47,231 nt of DNA. It comes from Gallionella sp. UBA4737. Its GTDB lineage: Bacteria; Pseudomonadota; Gammaproteobacteria; Burkholderiales; Gallionellaceae. The DNA is taken from NCBI GenBank assembly GCA_002403995.1, contig DHIV01000103.1, positions 4,488 through 51,718 of the forward strand, in the 5' to 3' direction. A program made the translations under genes and the position numbers. Under the pieces are notes generated by a model that saw only the letters and a list, made by a program, of their open reading frames with translations, was not told the origin of the DNA and ran no database searches. Shown in pieces: positions 34,767-43,581 of the stretch. The number at the start of each line of letters is the position of its first letter. Positions within the stretch are counted from its first letter, which is position 1.

Positions 34767-35381
34767 ATGACAAAACATGGCTTTGAAGAAGTTCTCTCGC
34801 CGCATTTGTATTTTGACCGTGAACATAATACCGATGCGGCCAAGATACTGCCTGGGGAATTTTATGCCACCGGGCGGGAAATGGTTTTGGTTACCGTGCT
34901 GGGTTCCTGTGTTTGTGCCTGCATACGTGACAAGGTCAGCGGAATCGGCGGTATGAATCACTTCATGCTGCCTGACAGCGGCCAGGATAGAAGCAACCCG
35001 CTTGGCGAGTCGGCGCGCTACGGTATCTACGCCATGGAAATATTGATCAACCAGTTGCTGAAAATGGGTGCGAAGCGCAGTAATTTTGAGGCAAAAGTGT
35101 TCGGCGGGGGCTCGGTGCTGCGCGGGTTCACCGTTGCCAATGTCGGCGAGCGGAATGCCGAGTTCGTGCTGCAGTTTCTGAAGACGGAAAAAATTGCGGT
35201 CGCTGCGCAGGATTTGCTGGATATTTACCCGCGCAAAGTGTACTACTTCCCCGGTACCGGGCTGGTCAGGGTGAAAAAGTTGAAACAGGTGCATAACGAT
35301 ACCATCATCATTCGCGAAGCTGAATACAACACGCGCTTACAGTATGCCAAGCTGGAAGGCGATGTGGAGTTGTTTGGTTGA
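34767..35381 (+). CDS. cheD: Chemoreceptor glutamine deamidase CheD
   Basis: CheD deamidates glutamines of chemoreceptors and can serve CheC-type adaptation. The 204-residue protein has the catalytic cysteine in LGSCVCACIRD and the catalytic histidine in GGMNHFMLPDS, and the typical KVFGGGSVL segment. A strong ribosome binding site (AGGAAGGA) precedes the ATG. It sits between cheR and cheB, as in many proteobacterial chemotaxis clusters. Confidence 0.95.
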   Translation: MTKHGFEEVLSPHLYFDREHNTDAAKILPGEFYATGREMVLVTVLGSCVCACIRDKVSGIGGMNHFMLPDSGQDRSNPLGESARYGIYAMEILINQLLKMGAKRSNFEAKVFGGGSVLRGFTVANVGERNAEFVLQFLKTEKIAVAAQDLLDIYPRKVYYFPGTGLVRVKKLKQVHNDTIIIREAEYNTRLQYAKLEGDVELFG

Positions 35382-35436
35382 TTGAAGAGCAGGTTTGTAG
35401 CGGTGTGCGCAAATAATTATCTGAACAAATGTGAAT

Positions 35437-36510
35437 ATGAACACTAGAAAGATCAAGGTTCTGGTGATCGATGACTCCGCGTTGATTCGTGGCGTTTTGA
35501 AGGAGATCATCAATCGCGAAACCGATATGGAGTGTGTGGGCGCGGCGCCTGATCCCCTGGTGGCGCGCGAATTGATCAAGGCCCTCAACCCGGATGTGCT
35601 GACGCTGGATGTGGAAATGCCCAAGATGGACGGGCTGGATTTTCTGGCGCGGCTGATGCGTCTGCGTCCTATGCCAGTGTTGATGATATCCACTTTGACG
35701 GAAGGAGGCTCTAACATCACCTTCCGCGCACTGGAATTGGGTGCGGTGGATTTTGTGGCCAAGCCGAAACTGGATATTGCCCGGGGCATGGAAGAATATG
35801 CCATCGAGATCACCGATAAAATCCGCGCGGTTGCCCAGGCACAGGTCCGCAAAAAAATAATCGACCCGCTAATCCACGAAAAATTCTCTGCTGATGCGAT
35901 TTTGCCCAGCGCCAAAGGAAGATACTCTTCCACTGAAAAGCTGATTGTCATCGGTGCATCAACCGGGGGAACCGAAGCGATCAAAGAGGTATTGAACAAA
36001 CTGCCTGCGGATGCGCCCGGTGTTCTGGTTACCCAGCACATGCCGGAGCATTTTACCAAGTCGTTTGCAGACCGGCTGAACAGCCTGTGCAAGATTTCGG
36101 TCAAGGAAGCGGAGCATAACGAGCGGATTCTGCCAGGCTTTGCATACATCGCACCGGGGAATTCACACTTGCTGATCAAGCGCAGCGGGGCGCGCTATAT
36201 GGTCGCGCTGAATCAGGGGCCGCTGGTGAATCGCCATCGGCCATCGGTTGATGTGCTGTTTCGTTCGGCGGCCAATGTTGCCGGCGCCAATGCGCTGGGT
36301 ATCATTCTAACCGGCATGGGGAAAGACGGCGTGCAGGGCATGCTGGAAATGAAGCAGGCCGGTTCCCACACCATTGCCCAGGACGAGGCGAGTTGCGTTG
36401 TTTTTGGCATGCCGAAGGAGGCGATCGCGGCGGGCGGAGTGTGCGAAGTGCTTGCGTTGCAGAATATTGCGCGCCGGACTATGGAATATTTGTCGTCGCG
36501 CAGCGACTAG
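35437..36510 (+). CDS. cheB: Protein-glutamate methylesterase CheB
   Basis: CheB removes receptor methyl groups when phosphorylated. The receiver domain starts KIKVLVIDDSALIRG and has the phosphoacceptor Asp in LTLDVEMPKMDG. The esterase domain starts near residue 165 and holds the triad Ser (IGASTGGTEAI), His (VTQHMPEHFTKSFADRLN) and Asp (TGMGKDGVQGM). I place the start at the ATG at 35437; a GTG two codons earlier (35431) is also possible. Neither has a strong ribosome binding site. It is convergent with the chemoreceptor gene. Confidence 0.94.
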   Translation: MNTRKIKVLVIDDSALIRGVLKEIINRETDMECVGAAPDPLVARELIKALNPDVLTLDVEMPKMDGLDFLARLMRLRPMPVLMISTLTEGGSNITFRALELGAVDFVAKPKLDIARGMEEYAIEITDKIRAVAQAQVRKKIIDPLIHEKFSADAILPSAKGRYSSTEKLIVIGASTGGTEAIKEVLNKLPADAPGVLVTQHMPEHFTKSFADRLNSLCKISVKEAEHNERILPGFAYIAPGNSHLLIKRSGARYMVALNQGPLVNRHRPSVDVLFRSAANVAGANALGIILTGMGKDGVQGMLEMKQAGSHTIAQDEASCVVFGMPKEAIAAGGVCEVLALQNIARRTMEYLSSRSD

Positions 36511-36555
36511 TATTGGCTGGTCTGGCCATGGATAAATCGCCTTGACAAGCCGCCC

Positions 36556-38121
36556 CTACCTTAACAATTTGATATTGGATTCGATGGAAGCCGGCCTGGC
36601 GCCAGGCATGAAGGATAAGCTGCCGGGCTGATTTTCCCAATGACTCGTTTCGGTTTCGGGGATCTTGAATTTTTCCACGGCCTCCGTCAGCTTTCTGGTT
36701 TGGTCATGCACCGATGAGGCAATGGCCATGGCTTCTTCGACCAATGCGGCATTTTGCTGAGTCATCTCATCCATTTGATGGATCGCCTCGTTTACCTGCT
36801 CGATGCCTTCTTTCTGTTCGGCTGATGCAGCCTGAATCTCCGACATCATTTCAGTAACGCGGGCTACCGCTTTGACGATATCCTGCATGGTTGTGCCGGC
36901 CTCCTTGACCAGTTTCGTACCGCTGCTTACCTTGTCGACCGAGTTTTCTATCATTGCCTTGATCTCCTTTGCGGCAGCTGCCGAGCGTTGCGCCAGGTTG
37001 CGGACTTCCGTGGCTACGACAGCGAAGCCGCGTCCCTGCTCGCCGGCGCGGGCCGCTTCGACCGCGGCATTCAGGGCCAGAATATTGGTCTGGAATGCGA
37101 TGTCCTCGATGACTGAGATGATTTCACCGACCTTCTTTGAACTGTCGTTGATCAAATTCATCGTGTCAACAACTTGCCCGACAACCTTGCCGCCCTTGAC
37201 GGCTACGCCTGAAGCTTCCCGCGCAAGCTCGTTAGCCAGACGCGAATTATCCGCGTTGTGGCCGATCGCGGTGGTAAGTTCAGTGATGCTTGCGGAAGTA
37301 TTTTCCAGGCTGGCCGCCTGTTGTTCGGTTCGGACTGACAGGTCGGTATTGCCGCTCACCATCTCATCGGTGCCGGTGGTGATCTGCTGAGATGCCGAGC
37401 GCACATCGCCTACGATCATGATAAGCGCCTCATTCATTTCGAATAAAGCCTGTTGCAACTCCCCGATTTCATCATGGCGAAGCACCTCGATATCACTCGT
37501 TAAATCACCTTCTGAAACATGTCGTGCGGTCTTCACTGCCGAAGCAAGAGGCCTGGTGACGTCGTTGACCAGGCGGCGGATGATGAAAACGAGCAGCAAC
37601 AGCGTGGCCATTGCCACATATATCGATACCTGGTTTTTATGCCGCGTCGCCTTGGCGTCATCAGAGATCAGTTCGGATATTTGCCCCTTGATTTCTCCTA
37701 TCTTGGCGGTCAGCGCCGTGTCGATGAAGTTAATGTCGGATTTGAACGGCGTGATCGAACTGATCGAATTTGCCGCAGCAATTGCGGATTGGAGCTTTGC
37801 CAGAGCTTCATCTGCGGTTGCAATGTCGCTGGAAGGGGACGCCGCCAGGAGTTTGTCCACTGTCACTTTGGTGGCGGTGAGGGAGTCCAGTGTTTTACTG
37901 CTGATAGTCCCGGTATCGACGGCATCGACCAGGCCATTCAAAAAATTCTTGTAACCGGCTGATGACTGCAGGCTCAGGTCATAGATGCCCATTATTTTGT
38001 CAACTCTTGCCGGCAGGTCGTTGGTTGATAACATTTGGTAGGAAAATACGATCGCAAGCGGCAACACCGCGATGAAAAACTGCAGATACATGCGCTGTTT
38101 CAGTCTCAATGTGGCAAACAT
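36556..38121 (-). CDS. Methyl-accepting chemotaxis protein
   Basis: A 521-residue receptor with an N-terminal membrane segment (about 12-28), a helical periplasmic domain of about 130 residues without PAS or Cache features, and a second membrane segment (about 165-183). HAMP follows to about 240, then a long signalling domain with the conserved hairpin tip NILALNAAVEAARAGEQGRG. There is no C-terminal CheR-binding pentapeptide; the end is SIESNIKLLR. A GGGAG ribosome binding site precedes the start. It lies downstream of a small binding protein and a porin on the same strand and convergent with cheRDB, so it is likely a substrate of that adaptation set. Confidence 0.93.
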   Translation of the reverse strand: MFATLRLKQRMYLQFFIAVLPLAIVFSYQMLSTNDLPARVDKIMGIYDLSLQSSAGYKNFLNGLVDAVDTGTISSKTLDSLTATKVTVDKLLAASPSSDIATADEALAKLQSAIAAANSISSITPFKSDINFIDTALTAKIGEIKGQISELISDDAKATRHKNQVSIYVAMATLLLLVFIIRRLVNDVTRPLASAVKTARHVSEGDLTSDIEVLRHDEIGELQQALFEMNEALIMIVGDVRSASQQITTGTDEMVSGNTDLSVRTEQQAASLENTSASITELTTAIGHNADNSRLANELAREASGVAVKGGKVVGQVVDTMNLINDSSKKVGEIISVIEDIAFQTNILALNAAVEAARAGEQGRGFAVVATEVRNLAQRSAAAAKEIKAMIENSVDKVSSGTKLVKEAGTTMQDIVKAVARVTEMMSEIQAASAEQKEGIEQVNEAIHQMDEMTQQNAALVEEAMAIASSVHDQTRKLTEAVEKFKIPETETSHWENQPGSLSFMPGARPASIESNIKLLR

Positions 38122-38243
38122 CCTGTTACTCCCGGTTCGGCAATGATTTTTGGCATAAGGAACTTAACAAGGAATCCTGCCAATAACCATGTTGGCTATT
38201 GGCAGCATGAATCCCATGAAGATTGGATCAATTGTATTCCCGG

Positions 38244-38642
38244 CTATTGAATGACCTTTACCCCGGCAGGCGCAGAAGAAGCGTAGCCGATCGCGCCCGA
38301 TGTTCGTTTGATATATTCGATCACCTCGGCATCGCCCGACTTCACGGCTGGCGGGGTCAAGCCGTCGCGGAATGATTTCTTCGTCCATATGCCATTGTAT
38401 TTGGCGGCATCCATGTGCATGACCTGGGACAGGAAGACGCTTTGCATTGCCGCATTGTCAATTACAACCAGCTTTGTGCTGCCGGCAAACTGCTTTTCCC
38501 CGAGAAATATATCCCTTACTTCGTCAGCGGAGACTGATACATCCGGATTCGCAATGACGACGACGCCCGCCGCATTCGCGAACTGAGATGCCAGCAACAG
38601 AAATATGGCCGCAGAACAAACCCTGAAAATTAGTGATTTCAT
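38244..38642 (-). CDS. Small PstS-like periplasmic binding protein
   Basis: A 132-residue protein with a signal peptide (1-24) and one lobe-like domain resembling the N-terminal region of phosphate ABC transporter binding proteins: VVVIANPDVSVSADEVRDIF, a central helix region, and SGAIGYAS near the end. It is about half the length of a true PstS and no permease genes are present, so transport by itself is doubtful. A strong AAGGGGG site precedes the start. It lies between the porin (21 bp) and the chemoreceptor gene (122 bp) on one strand. A ligand-presenting role for the receptor is an inference from this order. Confidence 0.75.
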   Translation of the reverse strand: MKSLIFRVCSAAIFLLLASQFANAAGVVVIANPDVSVSADEVRDIFLGEKQFAGSTKLVVIDNAAMQSVFLSQVMHMDAAKYNGIWTKKSFRDGLTPPAVKSGDAEVIEYIKRTSGAIGYASSAPAGVKVIQ

Positions 38643-38663
38643 AATTATCGATCCCCCTTAGGC

Positions 38664-39965
38664 CTAGAAGCCGATTGCGTATTGTATGTTCAGACTGCGG
38701 TAACTAAGCGCAGTTCTTCCTAATTCTTCCTTGAAACTCGAGTTCATCAGCTCGAGTTTCAGGGCCGCCTTCGGGCTCACGTTATAGCGTAATCCCAGTG
38801 CCTGCCTGGCGTAGGATTGGCCGTTTGCCTGCATGCTGAAATAATTATCGCTCTGGTCCAGTATCGTTCTTTCCAGGCGGACATAAGGAGTCCATGCATT
38901 GAAACTCACGCCTGCCTGGACGTAGCCCGCCCTGCTCTTGTGCTTGAGGCCGGTCGCCTTGTCCTTGTCGTTGAAACCATAATATTCGCCCATGATTTCC
39001 CAGTCATTGGACAGGTAGACCAGGGAGCCGCCGCCCGTATTCAGATTGGTTGTATTAAGAGCGGCTGGTGTCGCGTCATAGGCGTTTACATCACCATTCA
39101 ACCAATGCACAGCCAGCCTCAGGCCGTCCAGGCGGCCCGAGAATTCATAACCCAGGTTCAATCCGACCATGGCACTGTGATTGTCATCGCCGGCAATATT
39201 GGGATCCAGTCCGCCACCCTGATAAGCAGTTGGGGGGTTCAATGATGATGCGGTGGTCGCGCCTACGATTTTTGGACCATTCCCCATATACCAGTCGTAG
39301 GTGAATTTTCCTTTGCCCGCCCTGGCCTTGCCCGTGCCCCATATTCCTAGCATGTGGGCCGGCAATATCCCGCCGCTATCTTCAAAGTCAAGGAAACGCG
39401 GTCTGAGAATAGAAGTTTGCAGTTGCGCTCCGTGATGAAACGCGGTGTTCCAGTATCCATAGGGGGAGTGGAATCGCCCCCCCCAAAGCGTCGCGGTATC
39501 GCTGAAGGTATAGCCTATCTGCAGACGTTCGATATCGACATTAACGGTACCATCCATCTGGCTCACCTCAAAATTCGGTTCAGCCAGGGCCACGACCCTA
39601 TCGCCAAAATGCGGCGCCATATAAAAGGATAGCCTGCCTTCGTAAAAGCCTCTCGGATTGGCGACATTCGGATTGGCCACTGCATTCTTTCCCTGGCTGT
39701 TGGTCGCATACCCGACATCCATAAAACCGTGCAGGGGCATTCCCGCGCTGCTGCTGGATTGATTCACCAAACCGGAGGTCATCTGGGAAAGCTGATTTTG
39801 GATAGCCTCGAGCTTCTGCTGCATGATTTTCATTTGTTCGGCATCTGTTGCTGCATAGACCGGTGCGGTGATGAACAGACACCCCCCGATTATCGATGCA
39901 CTCAGCAAAGTCGATGCTTTCCATTGCTTGGCGTGTTCAATGCCAATATTCAGTTTGTCTGCCAT
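38664..39965 (-). CDS. Outer membrane porin with N-terminal coiled coil
   Basis: From the ATG at 39965, preceded by GGAGG, the protein has 433 residues. It has a signal peptide (about 1-38, cleaved near VYAATDA), a short coiled-coil region (EQMKIMQQKLEAIQNQLSQM), and a barrel of about 350 residues with alternating strands ending in a terminal Phe (IQYAIGF). The segment LQIGYTFSDTATLWGGRFHSP resembles porins of the phosphate-selective OprO/OprP group, but selectivity cannot be read. It is the first gene of the porin, binding protein, chemoreceptor series, and divergent from yqgE. A longer frame starts 21 codons upstream but is not signal-like. Confidence 0.8.
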   Translation of the reverse strand: MADKLNIGIEHAKQWKASTLLSASIIGGCLFITAPVYAATDAEQMKIMQQKLEAIQNQLSQMTSGLVNQSSSSAGMPLHGFMDVGYATNSQGKNAVANPNVANPRGFYEGRLSFYMAPHFGDRVVALAEPNFEVSQMDGTVNVDIERLQIGYTFSDTATLWGGRFHSPYGYWNTAFHHGAQLQTSILRPRFLDFEDSGGILPAHMLGIWGTGKARAGKGKFTYDWYMGNGPKIVGATTASSLNPPTAYQGGGLDPNIAGDDNHSAMVGLNLGYEFSGRLDGLRLAVHWLNGDVNAYDATPAALNTTNLNTGGGSLVYLSNDWEIMGEYYGFNDKDKATGLKHKSRAGYVQAGVSFNAWTPYVRLERTILDQSDNYFSMQANGQSYARQALGLRYNVSPKAALKLELMNSSFKEELGRTALSYRSLNIQYAIGF

Positions 39966-40170
39966 TATGTGATCCTCCCCAAGATTTATGCCTATTCGGA
40001 TGTTGCGAGCAGCACCCTGCTTTTTCATTTACACGCTCCGAAGACACCTTAAGATGCCCAGTTTTTATGCTACCAGCATTTTCCTGTGCCGGGTGTACAT
40101 TTTCATATCGGCAATTGGCTGTGAACATATTCAAATTGTGCCACCAGTCACGGACAGCTACAATGCCGCC

Positions 40171-40731
40171 ATGCCTGACTTCAATTTGACCCACCACTTT
40201 CTGATCGCGATGCCTGCCATGCAGGAAGGGGTTTTTGCGGGCACGTTGACTTACATATGTGAACACAACGAGAATGGTGCGCTGGGCATTGTGGTGAATC
40301 GCCCGATCAGCCTCACCATGGGCGAGATGTTCGATCAGGTCAACATTCCCTTACACCAGCCAAAGCTCGTGAAGTTGCCGGTGTATTTTGGCGGCCCAGT
40401 GCAAACCGAACGCGGGTTCGTGTTACATGACACGCTGGGGAACTGGGAGTCCACATTACGCATCAACGACAAGCTGGCACTGACCACTTCCAGGGATATT
40501 CTCGAGGCGATAGGCATAGGGCAGGGGCCGCGCAATATGATTGTCACACTGGGTTATGCAGGCTGGGATCAGGGGCAACTGGAGCATGAGATAACCGAGA
40601 ACATCTGGCTGACCGTACCGGCTTCGGAACATATTCTGTTCGACTTGCCGCCCGAAGAACGCCTGCCTGCAGCCATGGCCTTGCTCGGGGTGGATTACGG
40701 TTCGCTGGTGGAGGATGCGGGGCATGCCTGA
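40171..40731 (+). CDS. yqgE: UPF0301 (YqgE/AlgH) family protein
   Basis: A conserved 186-residue protein starting MPDFNLTHHFLIAMP, with GALGIVVNRP, YFGGPVQ and GYAGWDQGQLE. The family has a known fold but no settled function. The upstream open frame (61 codons) is unlike the family, so I use the ATG at 40171. The yqgE-ruvX pair precedes pyrimidine genes in many betaproteobacteria and pseudomonads. It overlaps ruvX by 8 bp. Confidence 0.92.
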   Translation: MPDFNLTHHFLIAMPAMQEGVFAGTLTYICEHNENGALGIVVNRPISLTMGEMFDQVNIPLHQPKLVKLPVYFGGPVQTERGFVLHDTLGNWESTLRINDKLALTTSRDILEAIGIGQGPRNMIVTLGYAGWDQGQLEHEITENIWLTVPASEHILFDLPPEERLPAAMALLGVDYGSLVEDAGHA

Positions 40732-41194
40732 CGGGAAGGCAACGTCAACTCCAGTTTCCATCCCGCAGGGCACACTTCTCGCATTCGATTTCGGCACCAA
40801 ACGCATCGGCATCGCCGTTGGCAATACCGTGTTGCGCCGTGCCAGTCCCTTGGCCACCATCAACGAAGAAAAGACCGAAGCGCGCTTTGCAGCGATCGCC
40901 GCGCTACTGAATGAGTGGCAGCCCGGCGCGCTGGTGGTGGGTCTGCCCAGCAACGACGACGGCACGCCGCACGAGCTTACCGCGCTGTGCCGCCGCTTCG
41001 CCAACCGCCTCAAGGGACGGTTTAAATTGCCGGTGATTTTGCTGGATGAGCGTTATACTTCGCTTGCCGCAAGCGCGCAGCTGAACGAGGAGGGTATCCA
41101 CGGCATGAAGCAGAAAGCCTTGATCGACCAATATGCAGCGCAGCAGATCTTGCAGGCCTATTTTGATGAACCCGCAGCGGGAATACTCGCATGA
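40724..41194 (+). CDS. ruvX: Putative pre-16S rRNA nuclease / Holliday junction resolvase-like RuvX
   Basis: An RNase-H-fold protein of 156 residues with LAFDFGTKRIGIAVG, VVGLPSNDDGTPHELT and LLDERYTSLAAS. In E. coli (YqgF) it is linked to 16S rRNA 5' maturation. The ATG at 40724 lies 9 bases after GGAGG; the earlier ATG at 40715 is too close to that site. It overlaps yqgE before and pyrB after, by 8 and 4 bp. Confidence 0.93.
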   Translation: MPDGKATSTPVSIPQGTLLAFDFGTKRIGIAVGNTVLRRASPLATINEEKTEARFAAIAALLNEWQPGALVVGLPSNDDGTPHELTALCRRFANRLKGRFKLPVILLDERYTSLAASAQLNEEGIHGMKQKALIDQYAAQQILQAYFDEPAAGILA

Positions 41195-42147
41195 ACAACC
41201 CACAGTTAAACAAACACGGCGAACTCCAGCACCTGCTGACGACTGAGGGATTGCCGGTGCAGATCCTGCGCGACATCCTCGACAAGGCCGCGACCTTCGT
41301 CGATGTCAGCGATGGGGACGAGATCAAGAAGGTGCCTTTGCTGCACGGCAAATCGGTGTTCAACGTGTTCTTCGAGAACAGCACGCGCACCCGCACCACG
41401 TTCGAGATCGCTGCCAAGCGCCTATCGGCGGACGTGGTCAACCTGAATATCGGCTCATCATCCACCAGCAAGGGCGAAACGCTGCTGGATACCGTGGATA
41501 ACCTGTGCGCGATGCACGCCGACATGTTCGTGGTGCGCCATGCGCAAAGCGGGGCGGCGCATTTCATCGCGCGCCATGTCGCTCCGGAGATCCACGTCAT
41601 CAACGCCGGCGATGGGCGCCATGCGCATCCGACGCAGGCGCTGCTGGATATGTTCACGATCCGCCACTACAAGAAGGAATTTCACAATCTGCGCGTCGTC
41701 ATCGTCGGCGATGTGCTGCATTCGCGCGTGGCGCGCTCGCAGATCCACGCGCTGACCACGCTGGGCGTGCCGGAGGTGCGCGTCATCGCGCCCAAGACGC
41801 TGCTTCCGACCATGGTCGAGAAGCTCGGCGTGCAGGTCTACCACAACATGGCACAGGGAATGAAGGACGTGGATGTGGTGCTGATGCTGCGCCTGCAGAA
41901 CGAGCGCATGCAGGGCGCGGCATTGCCCTCGGCGCAGGAATATTTCAAGAACTATGGCCTCACCGAGGAGAAGCTGGCCTATGCAAAACCGGATGCGATC
42001 GTGATGCACCCCGGCCCGATGAACCGCGGTGTGGAGATCGATTCCTGCGTAGCGGACGGTGCGCAATCGGTGATTTTGCCGCAGGTCACATTCGGCATCG
42101 CGGTGCGGATGGCGGTGATGAGTATGCTGGCGGGAGGCAAGCAATGA
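41191..42147 (+). CDS. pyrB: Aspartate carbamoyltransferase catalytic subunit
   Basis: PyrB makes carbamoyl aspartate, the first committed step of pyrimidine synthesis. The 318 residues include the carbamoyl phosphate motif FFENSTRTRTTFE, GDGRHAHPTQALLDMF and VMHPGPMNRGVE. The length fits the class that forms a dodecamer with a dihydroorotase homologue, as in Pseudomonas, and the next gene encodes such a homologue with a 4-bp overlap. In relatives pyrR often stands between ruvX and pyrB; here pyrB starts inside the ruvX stop codon, so pyrR is absent at this place. Confidence 0.96.
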   Translation: MNNPQLNKHGELQHLLTTEGLPVQILRDILDKAATFVDVSDGDEIKKVPLLHGKSVFNVFFENSTRTRTTFEIAAKRLSADVVNLNIGSSSTSKGETLLDTVDNLCAMHADMFVVRHAQSGAAHFIARHVAPEIHVINAGDGRHAHPTQALLDMFTIRHYKKEFHNLRVVIVGDVLHSRVARSQIHALTTLGVPEVRVIAPKTLLPTMVEKLGVQVYHNMAQGMKDVDVVLMLRLQNERMQGAALPSAQEYFKNYGLTEEKLAYAKPDAIVMHPGPMNRGVEIDSCVADGAQSVILPQVTFGIAVRMAVMSMLAGGKQ

Positions 42148-43424
42148 ACATCCATATCAAAGGCGGCCGCCTGATCGATCCCAGGAACAGGATCGATGCG
42201 CAACAGGACGTGTACATCGCCGACCAGCGCATCGCCGCCATCGGCGCTGCTCCCGCCGGGTTCGTCGCCACCCGGGTGATCGATGCCAGCGGGCTGATCG
42301 TAGTACCCGGTCTGGTGGATGTTTCGGCGCGCTTGCGCGAGCCGGGCTACGAATACCGGGCCACGCTGGAATCGGAGATGGATGCTGCGGTCGCGGGCGG
42401 GGTCACCTCGCTGGTGTGTCCGCCGGATACCGATCCGCCGCTCGATGAACCCGGGCTGGTGGAGATGCTCAAGCACCGCGCACGCTCGCTGAATCAGGCG
42501 CGGGTGTTCCCGGTCGGTGCACTGACCTATGGATTAAAGGGCGCGGAACTGACCGAGATGGTGGAGTTGACCGAAGCGGGTTGCAAGGCGTTCGGTCAGG
42601 CCGATGCGCCGCTCACGGACACGCGCGTGTTGCTGCGCGCGATGCAATATGCCGCGACTTTCGGCTACCGCGTATGGCTGCGCCCGCAGGATAGTTTCCT
42701 CGCCAAGAACGGGGTGGCGCATGATGGCGAAGTCGCGACACGCCTCGGCCTGCCCGCCATTCCGGTGATCGCCGAGACAGTCGCGCTGGACACCATGCTG
42801 CAACTGGCCCGCGAGACCGGCGTCAAGCTGCACCTGTGCCGTATCTCCAGCGCGGCAGGCGTGGAGCTGATACGCGCGGCCAAGCGCGAAGGTCTTGCGG
42901 TGAGCTGCGATGTGTCGATGAACCACATACACCTGTCCGAAATGGATATCGGCTACTTCGATGCCAATTGCCACCTCGTGCCGCCGCTGCGCAGCCTGCG
43001 CGACAAAGCCGCGCTGCGTGCAGGATTGCGCGATGGAACCATAGACGCCATCTGTTCCGACCATTCGCCGGTGGATGATGATGCCAAACAATTTCCGTTC
43101 GCCGAAGCCGAGGCAGGCGCGACCGGGCTGGAATTGCTGCTGCCGCTGGTGCTGAAGTGGGCTGAACAGGAAAGCATCTCCCTGCCCGATGCGCTGGCGC
43201 GGGTTACCAGCAACGCGGCCAACCTGATCAATCCGAAGATGGGACATTTGTCAGTGGGCGCGCATGGCGATGTGTGCGTGTTCGACCCGGCGGCGGAATG
43301 GAAAGTCGAAGCCGGTGCGCTGAAAAGCCAGGGCAAGAACACCCCGTTCCTTGGTATGCACATGCAGGGGAGAGTGTGTTACACCGTGGTGGAAGGCAAG
43401 ATTGTTTATTCCAACCCGAGCTGA
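42144..43424 (+). CDS. pyrC': Dihydroorotase-like protein PyrC', probably non-catalytic
   Basis: A 426-residue amidohydrolase-fold protein with the order of a dihydroorotase. The metal-binding HxH of the family (normally DIHVHLREPG) reads DVSARLREPG at residues 59-68, so both histidines are replaced by Ser61 and Arg63. The later His in the HVS-type motif is also changed (RISSAAG), while the Asp in SDHSP remains. It matches the inactive pDHOase known to assemble with PyrB in Pseudomonas, where it has a structural role. A genuine PyrC must exist elsewhere. An open frame upstream of 42144 overlaps pyrB and is not real. Confidence 0.92.
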   Translation: MNIHIKGGRLIDPRNRIDAQQDVYIADQRIAAIGAAPAGFVATRVIDASGLIVVPGLVDVSARLREPGYEYRATLESEMDAAVAGGVTSLVCPPDTDPPLDEPGLVEMLKHRARSLNQARVFPVGALTYGLKGAELTEMVELTEAGCKAFGQADAPLTDTRVLLRAMQYAATFGYRVWLRPQDSFLAKNGVAHDGEVATRLGLPAIPVIAETVALDTMLQLARETGVKLHLCRISSAAGVELIRAAKREGLAVSCDVSMNHIHLSEMDIGYFDANCHLVPPLRSLRDKAALRAGLRDGTIDAICSDHSPVDDDAKQFPFAEAEAGATGLELLLPLVLKWAEQESISLPDALARVTSNAANLINPKMGHLSVGAHGDVCVFDPAAEWKVEAGALKSQGKNTPFLGMHMQGRVCYTVVEGKIVYSNPS

Positions 43425-43522
43425 TCTCGTCGATTAAAACCCTGCACCCGCGTTAAAGTTTAAAATCAATCTGTGCAATCTTTCATTCAGGAATATGCTG
43501 TGAACCCACTATTGGATTTTTA

Positions 43523-43550
43523 GTTACGGCGTAACTTGCTATGCAAGTTA
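43523..43550. repeat. Two overlapping hairpins in the prlC leader
   Basis: GTTAC-GGC-GTAAC (43523-43535) and TAACTTGC-TAT-GCAAGTTA (43532-43550) share the bases TAAC, so only one can form at a time. They lie 32 bp upstream of the prlC start. There is no T-run. This could be a short dispersed repeat or a regulatory leader. Confidence 0.5.
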
Positions 43551-43581
43551 GCCTGCACTGAAAGTCCAAGCTTATAAAATT

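Noticed and set aside
41505..42143. N-terminal extension of the dihydroorotase-like frame inside pyrB
   Set aside because: The extra 213 codons are an Arg/Gly-rich out-of-frame translation of pyrB; the ATG at 42144 overlaps the pyrB stop and starts the family sequence.
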